DNA of 64,000 bases from Amycolatopsis thermoflava N1165 (lineage in GTDB: Bacteria; Actinomycetota; Actinomycetes; Mycobacteriales; Pseudonocardiaceae). Shown piece by piece: positions 1-7,762 of this stretch; within the stretch, counting starts at the first letter, position 1; every line of letters starts with the position of its first letter. A program made the translations under genes and the position numbers. The stretch is from contig NZ_KI421511.1 in the NCBI RefSeq assembly GCF_000473265.1, positions 4,547,218-4,611,217 of the forward strand, written 5' to 3'. Below the pieces are notes generated by a model. It did no database searches. It was not told where the DNA came from and saw only the letters and a list, made by a program, of their open reading frames with translations.

Positions 1-41
1 TTGCCGCGCGCGCCCCCGCGCTCCGGCGACGGTGGAACGGC

Positions 42-117
42 CTTGAGGCGCACCTTCGGTGCTGTGACGCCTGATGGCGTGTCATAGCAGCTCAGCGGAC
101 TACGGGGGCGCCTCAAG
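42..117. repeat. 10-bp perfect inverted repeat in the leader of the conjugation operon
   Basis: The arm cttgaggcgc at 42-51 is repeated in inverse at 108-117 (gcgcctcaag). The same gaggcgc core recurs at 181-187 and in the direct-repeat array that follows, so one protein may recognise all of them. No gene is supported in 1-311. Confidence 0.6.
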
Positions 118-193
118 CGCTACGAGCGCCCAACGGGGGGCATGGTGACCACCGCGCGCGACGCGCCTGCCACTGCGCTGGAGGCGCCCCTTT

Positions 194-259
194 GAGGCGC
201 TTTCGAGGCGATTCTGAAGCGGTTCGGAGGCGCTTTTGAGGCGGTTCTGAGACGCCTCG
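194..259. repeat. Six tandem 11-bp direct repeats (iteron- or operator-like)
   Basis: Units begin at 194, 205, 216, 227, 238 and 249, exactly 11 bp apart. They read gaggcgctttc, gaggcgattct, gaagcggttcg, gaggcgctttt, gaggcggttct and gagacgcctcg, with an approximate consensus GAGGCGNTTYT. A period of one helical turn puts all units on one face of the DNA, as in iterons, clt/TRS-type transfer loci or multi-site operators. The array ends 52 bp before the first conjugation gene. Its exact role is inferred from place and period only. Confidence 0.7.
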
Positions 260-311
260 ACTGGCTCTCTGGTGGCCCGCACTGATTACCCTCTTGCCAG
301 GAGTTATCGCC

Positions 312-1382
312 ATGGATCTGTCGCTGCCGGAAACCGATCCCGAGCCGGGTGTTTTCTCTCTCCGTCGCAACGATGAATACACACGAGACGACGGGGTGTT
401 CGACGCCGCCATCACGACCTTCGGGTGGCTGGTGACCGGTCCCCATCCCGTGTGTGTGGACGGCGCCTCGATCCTCGGGCTTCCCTCCCGCCCGGTGCCG
501 TTGGACGAGCTCGGGGCACTGTTGCTGACCGAGGACTGCACCCAGGCCACCCGCGACGCGGCGTGGACGTATCTGATCACCCGGGCGCGCGCTCAGGGCG
601 GCACCTGGACGATGGCGTGCGTTGGCTTGGCGATGCCGGTACTGCTGCCGGTCGCCGCACAGCTGACCAATCGCTTTCGCGGCGACAAGCACGACATCCA
701 CGCCGCCGTGCTGACCGGGTTCCTCGCCGGGCTCGCCGAGGTCGACCTGAACCGCCCGGCGATCCTCGTGCGACTGCGCTGGGCGGCCTACCGCGCCGGC
801 TACACCGCTCTGCGCGAAGCCCTCGACGCCGCGCCGCCGATCGAGGACATCGGCTTCCGCTCCACGCCACCACACCGCCCTGGCGGGCACCCCGACCTCG
901 TGCTCGTGACCGCCGTAGGAGCGGGCGTCATCACCACCGACGAAGCCGCGCTGATCTCGGCCACCCGCTTCGGGGCACTGTCGCTGACCGAGGCCGCGCA
1001 CGCCCGCGGCGAGCCGTACAAAACGACGCAGAAGGTCCGCCATCGCGCCGAGCAGCGCCTTGCCCGCTACCTCACCGAACCAGTCGACGACTCCGCCACC
1101 GACGCCTCCGCACCGGCCTCCGGCACGGGCGGTCGCGGCCACACCAGCGGGGCGCGACACCCAGCCGTGCAGCTCTCCCGAACCCACCGGCTGCGGCTAC
1201 GCAGCGTGACACGAGTCAGTCCGGAACTTGCGAAGAAACTTCTGCACCCGGCGTCTCCAAACGGCCCGAAATCCGGAGTTAGCGCACGCGGGACCCGGCT
1301 GCCCGCACGCCCGCGCCGCCGCCATTCGCCCGGCCCCGCCGGCCGCTCGGCGCTCACTCAGGAGGCCCGCTCATGCGACTGA
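312..1382 (+). CDS. HTH (sigma region 4-like) protein opening the conjugation operon
   Basis: A 356-aa protein of unknown exact function. The ATG at 312 is preferred over an upstream TTG at 294 because AGGAG at 299-303 is correctly spaced for it. The N-terminal 190 residues are a mixed alpha/beta region without a motif I recognise. Around residues 205-250 the pattern LSLTEAA followed by TTQKVRHRAEQRL resembles a sigma region 4/LuxR-type helix-turn-helix. The last 100 residues are Arg/Pro/Ser-rich and probably disordered. Its stop overlaps the start of the pilin-like gene (ATG at 1373), so it belongs to the transfer operon. It may be the operon's own regulator, acting at the repeat array just upstream; that is inference. 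Confidence 0.75.
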   Translation: MDLSLPETDPEPGVFSLRRNDEYTRDDGVFDAAITTFGWLVTGPHPVCVDGASILGLPSRPVPLDELGALLLTEDCTQATRDAAWTYLITRARAQGGTWTMACVGLAMPVLLPVAAQLTNRFRGDKHDIHAAVLTGFLAGLAEVDLNRPAILVRLRWAAYRAGYTALREALDAAPPIEDIGFRSTPPHRPGGHPDLVLVTAVGAGVITTDEAALISATRFGALSLTEAAHARGEPYKTTQKVRHRAEQRLARYLTEPVDDSATDASAPASGTGGRGHTSGARHPAVQLSRTHRLRLRSVTRVSPELAKKLLHPASPNGPKSGVSARGTRLPARPRRRHSPGPAGRSALTQEARSCD

Positions 1383-1924
1383 CACCACTTCACCAAGGTC
1401 GTCGTCCACAGCCGACATCCCAGCGCCGTGCGGCACGACGCGGTCCCGGCTCACCGGCTCCCGCGCCAAGCCCACGTCCGACGCGTCTCCGGTCCGCGAC
1501 TGCAGCCGCACACCCCGGCGTGAGCTGCTGCGCGAGCTCGACCGACACCACCCCCGCGGACGCGCCAATGCGGCGTCGCCGAAGTGCGCACCGTCGGGTC
1601 GTGCTGTTGATTGGGTGGCTAGTCGCTGCCGGGGTGTTGCTGACATCCTCGGCCGCGCGGGCGGAAACCGTCCAGGTCGTCGCGCTCGCCCAGACCGTCG
1701 ACCAGGTCCTCAACAACATCCGCAACTGGATCATGGGGATCCTCGCCGGGATCGCCATCGTGCTGTTCAGCATCGCCGGGCTGCGCTACCTGCTGGCCTC
1801 CGGTGACCCCGGGGAAATCGAGAAGGCCAAGGGCGCCTTCAAAGCCGGATGCATCGGCTTCGGTCTCGCCGCGCTCGCCCCGCTCGTGGTCGAAATTCTC
1901 AAGGGCATCGTGGGTGGGGTGTGA
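1373..1924 (+). CDS. VirB2/TrbC-like pilin of the type IV secretion system
   Basis: A 183-aa protein. An Arg/Pro-rich N-terminal stretch of about 70 residues is followed by a signal-like segment (RRVVLLIGWLVAAGVLL) ending in an AxA-type site (AARAE), then two hydrophobic helices, one near WIMGILAGIAIVLFS and a second at the C-terminus. The two-helix mature part is the layout of VirB2/TrbC conjugative pilins. The start at 1373 has AGGAGG just upstream and overlaps the previous stop. An internal ATG at 1568 would remove the odd basic N-terminus but has no ribosome site. Neighbouring VirB6-, PrgI- and VirB4-like genes support the assignment. Confidence 0.75.
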   Translation: MRLTPLHQGRRPQPTSQRRAARRGPGSPAPAPSPRPTRLRSATAAAHPGVSCCASSTDTTPADAPMRRRRSAHRRVVLLIGWLVAAGVLLTSSAARAETVQVVALAQTVDQVLNNIRNWIMGILAGIAIVLFSIAGLRYLLASGDPGEIEKAKGAFKAGCIGFGLAALAPLVVEILKGIVGGV

Positions 1925-1927
1925 GCC

Positions 1928-4378
1928 ATGACCGCGCAGCGCGCCACCCCCTCCGCCCATCCGCGCCACCCAGCCCGGCGCCACGCGACGACGCCGATCG
2001 TGCGTCCTGGCCGGGCCACCGATTCGGGCCGTGACAGGGCGGCGAGCGTCGGGCCGGTCCGCGACGAGCGGCTCATGACAGGTCCACCGACAGGCCCCGC
2101 GAAGCGTCGTCCTCGACAAGTTGGCTGGGCACGATGGCTGCCCCAGCGCCGGTGGGCCCGCGGTCTCGTGGTGCTGGTGCCGCTGATGGCGGCCCTCGCC
2201 GGAATCACAATGACCGCATCGGCTGCCACCGGATCCGCACCCGCGCCCGTGGCAGCCGTGGCACCGCTGGAGCCCGCGCAACCGCCGGTACTGCCGCTGC
2301 CCCCGGTTCCGCAGCCGAGCTGCGGTCCGGGCTCGTCCGATCCCTCGTGCCTGTTCCCCACCGGCACCCAGGCGCCAACGCCCTCGGGGCTGCCGAGCGC
2401 TCCGCTGGTTCCGCCGCCGTCGCAGCCGCCGGTGTCGTGCTTTCCGGGGGCCTTGATGCCCGAGTGCGGAGGGCTGGGCGGCACCCCGCCGCCGCCGACT
2501 ACCTTGGTGCCCCCGTCGTGTGAAGGGCCGAACTGCATTCCGCAGCCGACCCCGATCGACCCGAACAAGCCGGGCCTGGCCCCGGCGCCAGGCGCGGGGA
2601 ACGAGGACAAGGCCGACGAGTGCGGCATCACCGATCCGATCGCCTGCGTCACCGAAGGCATCGACAGCTTCTTCCGCGGCGTGGTCACCGACGCGCTGAA
2701 CCCGCTGCTGGAGTTGCTGGGCAAAACGTTGCTCACCACGCCGGAGCCAAGCGCGCTGCCGAGTGTCGGGCAGCTGTGGACCGAGTCGTGGCACATCCTG
2801 CTCGCGGTCTACGTGACCATCGTCCTGGTCGCCGGGATGATCCTCATGGGCTACGAGACCCTGCAGACCCGGTACACCATCAAGGAGATCGGGCCGCGAG
2901 TCGTCATTGGGTTTCTCGCCGGAACGCTGTCGCTGTTCCTCGCGACGAAGGCGATCCAGATCGCCAACGCGCTCGCCCAAGCAGTGATGGGCTCCGGGGT
3001 CAGCCCGGAAGCCGCGGGCAAGGCGCTGACCGACATGGTCCTGGGTGCCCTCAACGGTGGCGGCCTGTGGCTGATCTTCATCGGCTTCGCCCTCGCGGTG
3101 ATGATCATCATCCTGCTGATCACGTTCATCGTGCGGGTGATGGTGACGATCCTGCTGATCGCCGCCGCACCGATCGCGCTGATGTGGCACGCCCTGCCCC
3201 ACACCGAGGGCGTCGCCCAAGCCTGGTGGAAAGCCTTCGGCGGCGTGCTGGCCATCCAGGTCGGCCAGTCGCTGGCGATGGTCGCGGCACTGCGGATCTT
3301 CTTCGCCCCCGGCGGCTTCACCGTGTTCGGCGCGAACCTCAACGGGCTGATCAATCTGCTGCTGTGCCTGGCGCTGATGTGGGTGCTGATCAAGATCCCG
3401 TTCTGGTGCCTGCGCCCGATGAGCGGCGGGCGCCGCTCCATGCTCGGCTCGCTGGTGCGAGGCGCGATCGCCTACAAGACCATGGGCCTGCTCGGCGCCG
3501 CCGCCCCATTCAGCGGCAAAGGCAAGGGGGGCGCGCCCCGCGTGCGCGGTGGCGGTAGCACTCCGGGGGACCCGCCGTCCACACGCTCGGGCCAGTTCAT
3601 GCTGCCGATGCGCCTCCGCCGCACCCGGCCCGGGCCGCGCCGGCCACCGCGCCTCGGCGAGCTGCCGGGTGCCAGAGCGAGCGTCGATCGCCGGCCCGGT
3701 CCCGGGCAAATGTCGCTGTTCACCGCCGGTGGCTCCGGGGACGAGCAGACGGTGTCGGCGAACCCGCGAGCGCTGCCACTGGACGACCTGCCCGGCGCGC
3801 TTCCTCGCGACCAACTCGGGTTGCCGATCACCACGCGGCGCGAGCCGGACCGGGTCGGGCGCCGGTCGCTGGCCGACGACCTCGCCGAGCGACGTACCGG
3901 GACGCCACCGTCGGTGTCGCAGCCCGGTCTGCTCACCTGCGATGGGCGGATCAACCGCAACGCCCGTCCGCCGACGCACCTGCCCCGCGCGCTGGTTGCG
4001 CCCAACGCCGGGATGCTGCCCATTCACCTTTTTCCCGCGGCAGCAGGCACGCCCCGGCGGACGCTGGCCGACGACTTCGCCAACCCCACACCGACCAGCC
4101 CACCGCGGCAGACCGGCCCTGGCCTGATCACCCCGTCCGGCCAGATCAACCGCGGCGCCCGCCCCCCGCGGCGCCCGACGCGGGACGCCTACACCGGCAA
4201 CCGGCCGCTGGCCTCGGGCCAGTACCCGCTGCCGCTCGGGGTCCGACGCCAGCCCAAACCCAAGCCGCCGCCACCGGCCAAGGACACGAGCACCTCGGCG
4301 CCGCCGAAGCGGCGCACCGGAACGCAACTTCCCCTGCCCTTGGACCTCCCCCGTCGCCGGGGCCCGGAAAGGAAGTGA
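1928..4378 (+). CDS. VirB6/TrbL-like multi-pass membrane protein of the conjugation channel
   Basis: An 816-aa protein, three bases after the pilin-like gene. Residues 1-60 are basic, followed by a hydrophobic segment near 70-90 (GLVVLVPLMAALAG-like) and a long Pro-rich extracytoplasmic linker containing paired cysteines. Five or six transmembrane segments occupy roughly residues 280-510, as in VirB6/TrbL proteins that form the inner-membrane channel. The C-terminal 300 residues are Arg/Pro-rich and probably cytoplasmic. A later ATG at 2075 is possible but lacks a better ribosome site. Family assignment rests on topology and position between VirB2- and PrgI-like genes. Confidence 0.75.
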   Translation: MTAQRATPSAHPRHPARRHATTPIVRPGRATDSGRDRAASVGPVRDERLMTGPPTGPAKRRPRQVGWARWLPQRRWARGLVVLVPLMAALAGITMTASAATGSAPAPVAAVAPLEPAQPPVLPLPPVPQPSCGPGSSDPSCLFPTGTQAPTPSGLPSAPLVPPPSQPPVSCFPGALMPECGGLGGTPPPPTTLVPPSCEGPNCIPQPTPIDPNKPGLAPAPGAGNEDKADECGITDPIACVTEGIDSFFRGVVTDALNPLLELLGKTLLTTPEPSALPSVGQLWTESWHILLAVYVTIVLVAGMILMGYETLQTRYTIKEIGPRVVIGFLAGTLSLFLATKAIQIANALAQAVMGSGVSPEAAGKALTDMVLGALNGGGLWLIFIGFALAVMIIILLITFIVRVMVTILLIAAAPIALMWHALPHTEGVAQAWWKAFGGVLAIQVGQSLAMVAALRIFFAPGGFTVFGANLNGLINLLLCLALMWVLIKIPFWCLRPMSGGRRSMLGSLVRGAIAYKTMGLLGAAAPFSGKGKGGAPRVRGGGSTPGDPPSTRSGQFMLPMRLRRTRPGPRRPPRLGELPGARASVDRRPGPGQMSLFTAGGSGDEQTVSANPRALPLDDLPGALPRDQLGLPITTRREPDRVGRRSLADDLAERRTGTPPSVSQPGLLTCDGRINRNARPPTHLPRALVAPNAGMLPIHLFPAAAGTPRRTLADDFANPTPTSPPRQTGPGLITPSGQINRGARPPRRPTRDAYTGNRPLASGQYPLPLGVRRQPKPKPPPPAKDTSTSAPPKRRTGTQLPLPLDLPRRRGPERK

Positions 4379-4390
4379 GGTCGCTTCACC

Positions 4391-5710
4391 ATGACTTCTC
4401 CCGTGCGCGTACCCGCCGACGTCGACCGCCCGGACCGAATACTCGGGCCGCTGACCGCCCGGCAACTCGCGATACTCGGCATCGCCGGCCTCCTGCTCTA
4501 CGGTCTCTACTCAGTGACCCGCACCGTGGTGCCGCTACCGGTGTTCCTCATCGTCGCCCTACCGGTCGGGATCACGGTCACCGTGCTGGCCCTCGGGCAG
4601 CGTGACGGGCTGCCCTTGGACAAGCTCGCCCTCGCTGCCGTGCGCCAGCACCTGTCGCCGCGGCACCGGGTCGCCGCGCCCGAAGGTGTGCGCGCGGCCC
4701 CGGCCTGGCTGACCGCCCAGCAACCAAAAACCCGCCCCAGAGGCCGGGGGCGGCGCCCGGCGGCCTCCGCTGGGGCCGAACCGGTGTCCCCGGCACCACT
4801 CGAACTCCCAGCCAGCGGCGTGACCGATTCCGGGGCGCAGGCCGGGATCGTCGACCTCGGCACCGACGGGCTCGCGGTCATCGCCGTCTGCTCGACGATC
4901 AACTTCAGCCTGCGCACGCCCGCGGAGCAGGAGGCGCTCATCGCGTCCTTCGCCCGCTACCTGCACTCCTTGACCGCACCAGTGCAGATCCTGGTGCGCG
5001 CCGAACGACTCGACCTCGCACCACAGATCGCCGACCTGCGATCCCGCGCCGGCGGGCTTCCCCACCCGGCGCTGGAGGCCGCCGCACGGGACCACGCGGA
5101 CTATCTCGCCGACCTCACCGCGCACGCGGATCTGCTGCGCCGCCAGGTACTACTCGTCTTACGCGAACCCCTGCGCACAGGCCCAGCCCCCGACGCGTCG
5201 AGCACGATGCCGTGGCGACGCCACCGCAGCGGCTACGAGCATTCGGTGGACGACCGGGTGCGGCAGGCGGCCGAACAACGACTGGTGCGCCGCCTCGGCG
5301 AGGCCATCGAACTGCTGACTCCCGCCGGGATCGTGGCCACCCCGCTCGATGCCGCCGCCGCGACCGGCGTTTTGGCGGCGGCGTGCAACCCCGACACGTT
5401 CCTGCCGCCCTCGGCGGCGCTGGCCGGAGCCGACGAGGTCGTCACCGCCACCACCACCTTCACCGACCTCTACGGCACCGACGAACCCGACTTCGCGACC
5501 GCATCGCTTCCCGTCCGCCCGGGGCGCGCACCCGCCGCCGCGCCGCAATCCGCGCGCCGCAATCCGGCAGTGCGCCCCTCCCGCCCGGCAGCTCCTGAAC
5601 CCGAGGCCGCACGTTCCGAGCCATCACACTCCGTCCGCTCGCAGGCCGTGGGGCCGTGGCTGTCCGAGGACGAGGACTGGGACTACGACGACGAGATCGA
5701 AAGCAGGTAG
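4391..5710 (+). CDS. PrgI-family type IV secretion protein
   Basis: A 439-aa protein. Residues 1-20 (VPADVDRPDRILGPLTARQL) are the hallmark opening of PrgI-family (PF12666) proteins. Two adjacent transmembrane helices follow at about residues 25-70, an arrangement like VirB3. The long cytoplasmic part contains a conserved beta/alpha region around residues 150-260 (VDLGTDGLAVIAVCS). The tail is acidic (SEDEDWDYDDEIES). PrgI proteins dock on the VirB4 ATPase, whose gene starts 6 bp downstream. GGAAAGGAAGTGAGG lies upstream of the start. Confidence 0.85.
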   Translation: MTSPVRVPADVDRPDRILGPLTARQLAILGIAGLLLYGLYSVTRTVVPLPVFLIVALPVGITVTVLALGQRDGLPLDKLALAAVRQHLSPRHRVAAPEGVRAAPAWLTAQQPKTRPRGRGRRPAASAGAEPVSPAPLELPASGVTDSGAQAGIVDLGTDGLAVIAVCSTINFSLRTPAEQEALIASFARYLHSLTAPVQILVRAERLDLAPQIADLRSRAGGLPHPALEAAARDHADYLADLTAHADLLRRQVLLVLREPLRTGPAPDASSTMPWRRHRSGYEHSVDDRVRQAAEQRLVRRLGEAIELLTPAGIVATPLDAAAATGVLAAACNPDTFLPPSAALAGADEVVTATTTFTDLYGTDEPDFATASLPVRPGRAPAAAPQSARRNPAVRPSRPAAPEPEAARSEPSHSVRSQAVGPWLSEDEDWDYDDEIESR

Positions 5711-5716
5711 ACCTCC

Positions 5717-7696
5717 ATGGCACGCAGCAGGAACCGCGCCACGGCGACCCGGTCCGGATCGGCGGGGGCGTTCACCCCGGACGCGTTATCGGTGTCGGCC
5801 CGGCACCTCGAGGTAGGCAACGAGTTCGTCGCCAGCTTCGGGGTGACCGGCTATCCGCAGGAGGTCTATCCCGGGTGGCTCGCGCCTCTGCTGACCTATC
5901 CCGCACGCTTGGACGTCTCGGTCCATGTCCAGCCAGTCGACCCGGCCACGGCCGCCAGCGGCCTGCGCAAGCAACGCGCCAAACTCGAATCGTCGCGCCG
6001 CCACAACGCACGGCACGACCGGCTCGACGACCCCGACCTCGACGCCGCCGCCGAGGACGCCGCCGACCTCTCGCGGCGCATCGCCCGCGGCGACGGGAAA
6101 CTCTTCAAATTCGGCCTGTACCTGACCGTGCACGCCCCGGACGAGAAGTCCCTCGCCGAAGAAGTCTCGGCACTGCGGTCACTGTGCGCGTCGCTGCTGC
6201 TTGATGCCAAACCAGCGACCTACCGGGCCCTGCAGGGCTGGGTGGCCACCCTGCCGCTCGGGCTGGACCCGCTGGGATTGAAGCGGACGTTCGACACCGC
6301 CGCGGTCAGCGCGGCGTACCCGTTCACCTCGCCGGATCTCCCGCCGACCGACCCGACCACCTCGGCCCCGTCCGGGGTCCTCTACGGCTACAACATCGGC
6401 AGCTCGGGGCTGGTGCACTGGGACCGGTTCGCCTGCGACAACTACAACTCCGTCGTCCTCGGCCGGTCCGGAGCGGGCAAGAGCTATCACGTCAAACTCG
6501 AGACCCTGCGCAGCCTCTACCGCTCCCTCGGTGACGAGGAGAGCGGCTGGGCCGGCGACGGGGTGCAGGCGTTCGTCGTCGACCCCGAGGACGAATACGC
6601 CCGGCTGGCCTCCGAGGTCGGCGGCACCTACGTGCACCTCGGCGCGAACGGGGTACGGCTCAACCCGTTCGACCTGCCCGTGCACACCGATGCCCGCGGG
6701 CGCCGCACCGCTCCGCAGGACGCGCTCAAGCGGCGCAGCTTGTTTCTGCACACCGTGCTCGCCGTCCTCTTCGGCGCCGAGGTCACCGCCGCCGAACGAG
6801 CTGTCCTCGACACCGCGATCACCACCACCTACCACCGTGCCGGGATCACCGACGACACCCGGACCTGGACGCGCCCGGCGCCGCTGCTACGTGATCTGCG
6901 GGCCACCCTCGCTGCTTCCGGTGACTGTGGTGACGCGGTAGCGGCTGATCTGGCCGCCCGATTGCACCCGTTCGTCGACGGGTCGTTCGCCGATCTCTTC
7001 GACGGGCCCACCACCGCTACCCCGGATGGGCACCTCGTGGTGTTCTCCCTGCGGGATCTGCCCGACGAGTTGCGCGCGATCGGCACTCTGCTCGTGCTCG
7101 ACGCCGTCTGGCGGCGGGTCTCCAACCCCGCCTACCGCCGTCCCCGGCTGGTGGTGGTCGACGAAGCGTGGCTGCTGATGCACCAGCCCGAGGGCGCCCG
7201 ATTCTTGTTTCGGATGGCCAAAGCCGCCCGCAAACACTGGTGCGGCCTCACGGTCGCGACCCAGGACACCACCGACGTGCTCAGCAGCGACCTCGGCAAA
7301 GCGATCGTGTCCAACGCGGCCACGCAGGTCTTGTTGCGTCAGGCTCCCCAGGCAATCGACGAGATCGCCGAGACCTTCGGTCTCTCCGCCGGGGAGCGGC
7401 AGTTCCTGCTGTCGGCCGACCGGGGCCAGGGTCTTCTCAGCTCGGGCACGCAGCGGGTGGCGTTCCAGTCGCTGGCCTCGCCCACGGAGAACTTCCTGGT
7501 CACCACCGACCCGGCGGAACTCGCGCGGTTCGCCCACGACGACCCGGACGCCACCGACAGCGGTCTCGCCGACGCCTTCGTCGACCTCGGGCCCGCCGAC
7601 ACCGGCTCCTTCCACGCCGTCGCCCTGGACGCCGACGCGTACCTAGACGGTGACGGGTTCGACGACGCGGGGCAGGTCCACCTCGATCCCGCGTGA
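5717..7696 (+). CDS. VirB4-family type IV secretion ATPase
   Basis: A 659-aa protein. The N-terminal domain (about 1-200) resembles the VirB4 alpha/beta docking domain. Walker A is GRSGAGKS at residues 249-256, and the Walker B stretch RLVVVDEAW has D482-E483. Downstream come the TQD and QAPQAIDEIAE stretches typical of VirB4/TraC proteins. The enzyme is expected to form cytoplasmic hexamers that energise pilus assembly and substrate transfer. It sits directly behind the PrgI-like gene, the normal order in actinobacterial conjugation loci. Length is a little short for VirB4 but covers all core motifs. Confidence 0.93.
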   Translation: MARSRNRATATRSGSAGAFTPDALSVSARHLEVGNEFVASFGVTGYPQEVYPGWLAPLLTYPARLDVSVHVQPVDPATAASGLRKQRAKLESSRRHNARHDRLDDPDLDAAAEDAADLSRRIARGDGKLFKFGLYLTVHAPDEKSLAEEVSALRSLCASLLLDAKPATYRALQGWVATLPLGLDPLGLKRTFDTAAVSAAYPFTSPDLPPTDPTTSAPSGVLYGYNIGSSGLVHWDRFACDNYNSVVLGRSGAGKSYHVKLETLRSLYRSLGDEESGWAGDGVQAFVVDPEDEYARLASEVGGTYVHLGANGVRLNPFDLPVHTDARGRRTAPQDALKRRSLFLHTVLAVLFGAEVTAAERAVLDTAITTTYHRAGITDDTRTWTRPAPLLRDLRATLAASGDCGDAVAADLAARLHPFVDGSFADLFDGPTTATPDGHLVVFSLRDLPDELRAIGTLLVLDAVWRRVSNPAYRRPRLVVVDEAWLLMHQPEGARFLFRMAKAARKHWCGLTVATQDTTDVLSSDLGKAIVSNAATQVLLRQAPQAIDEIAETFGLSAGERQFLLSADRGQGLLSSGTQRVAFQSLASPTENFLVTTDPAELARFAHDDPDATDSGLADAFVDLGPADTGSFHAVALDADAYLDGDGFDDAGQVHLDPA

Positions 7697-7762
7697 CCGG
7701 TCCCTGCGTCGCTCTCGACTCCACCCCGCCTCGCACGACGTTCCCCGGAAGGAAGTTCCGCT

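Noticed and set aside
1619..4465. 948-codon open frame on the minus strand
   Set aside because: Antisense to the VirB6-like and neighbouring genes; composition is the complement of Pro/Arg-rich coding sequence and there are no domains or ribosome site. High GC makes such shadows common.
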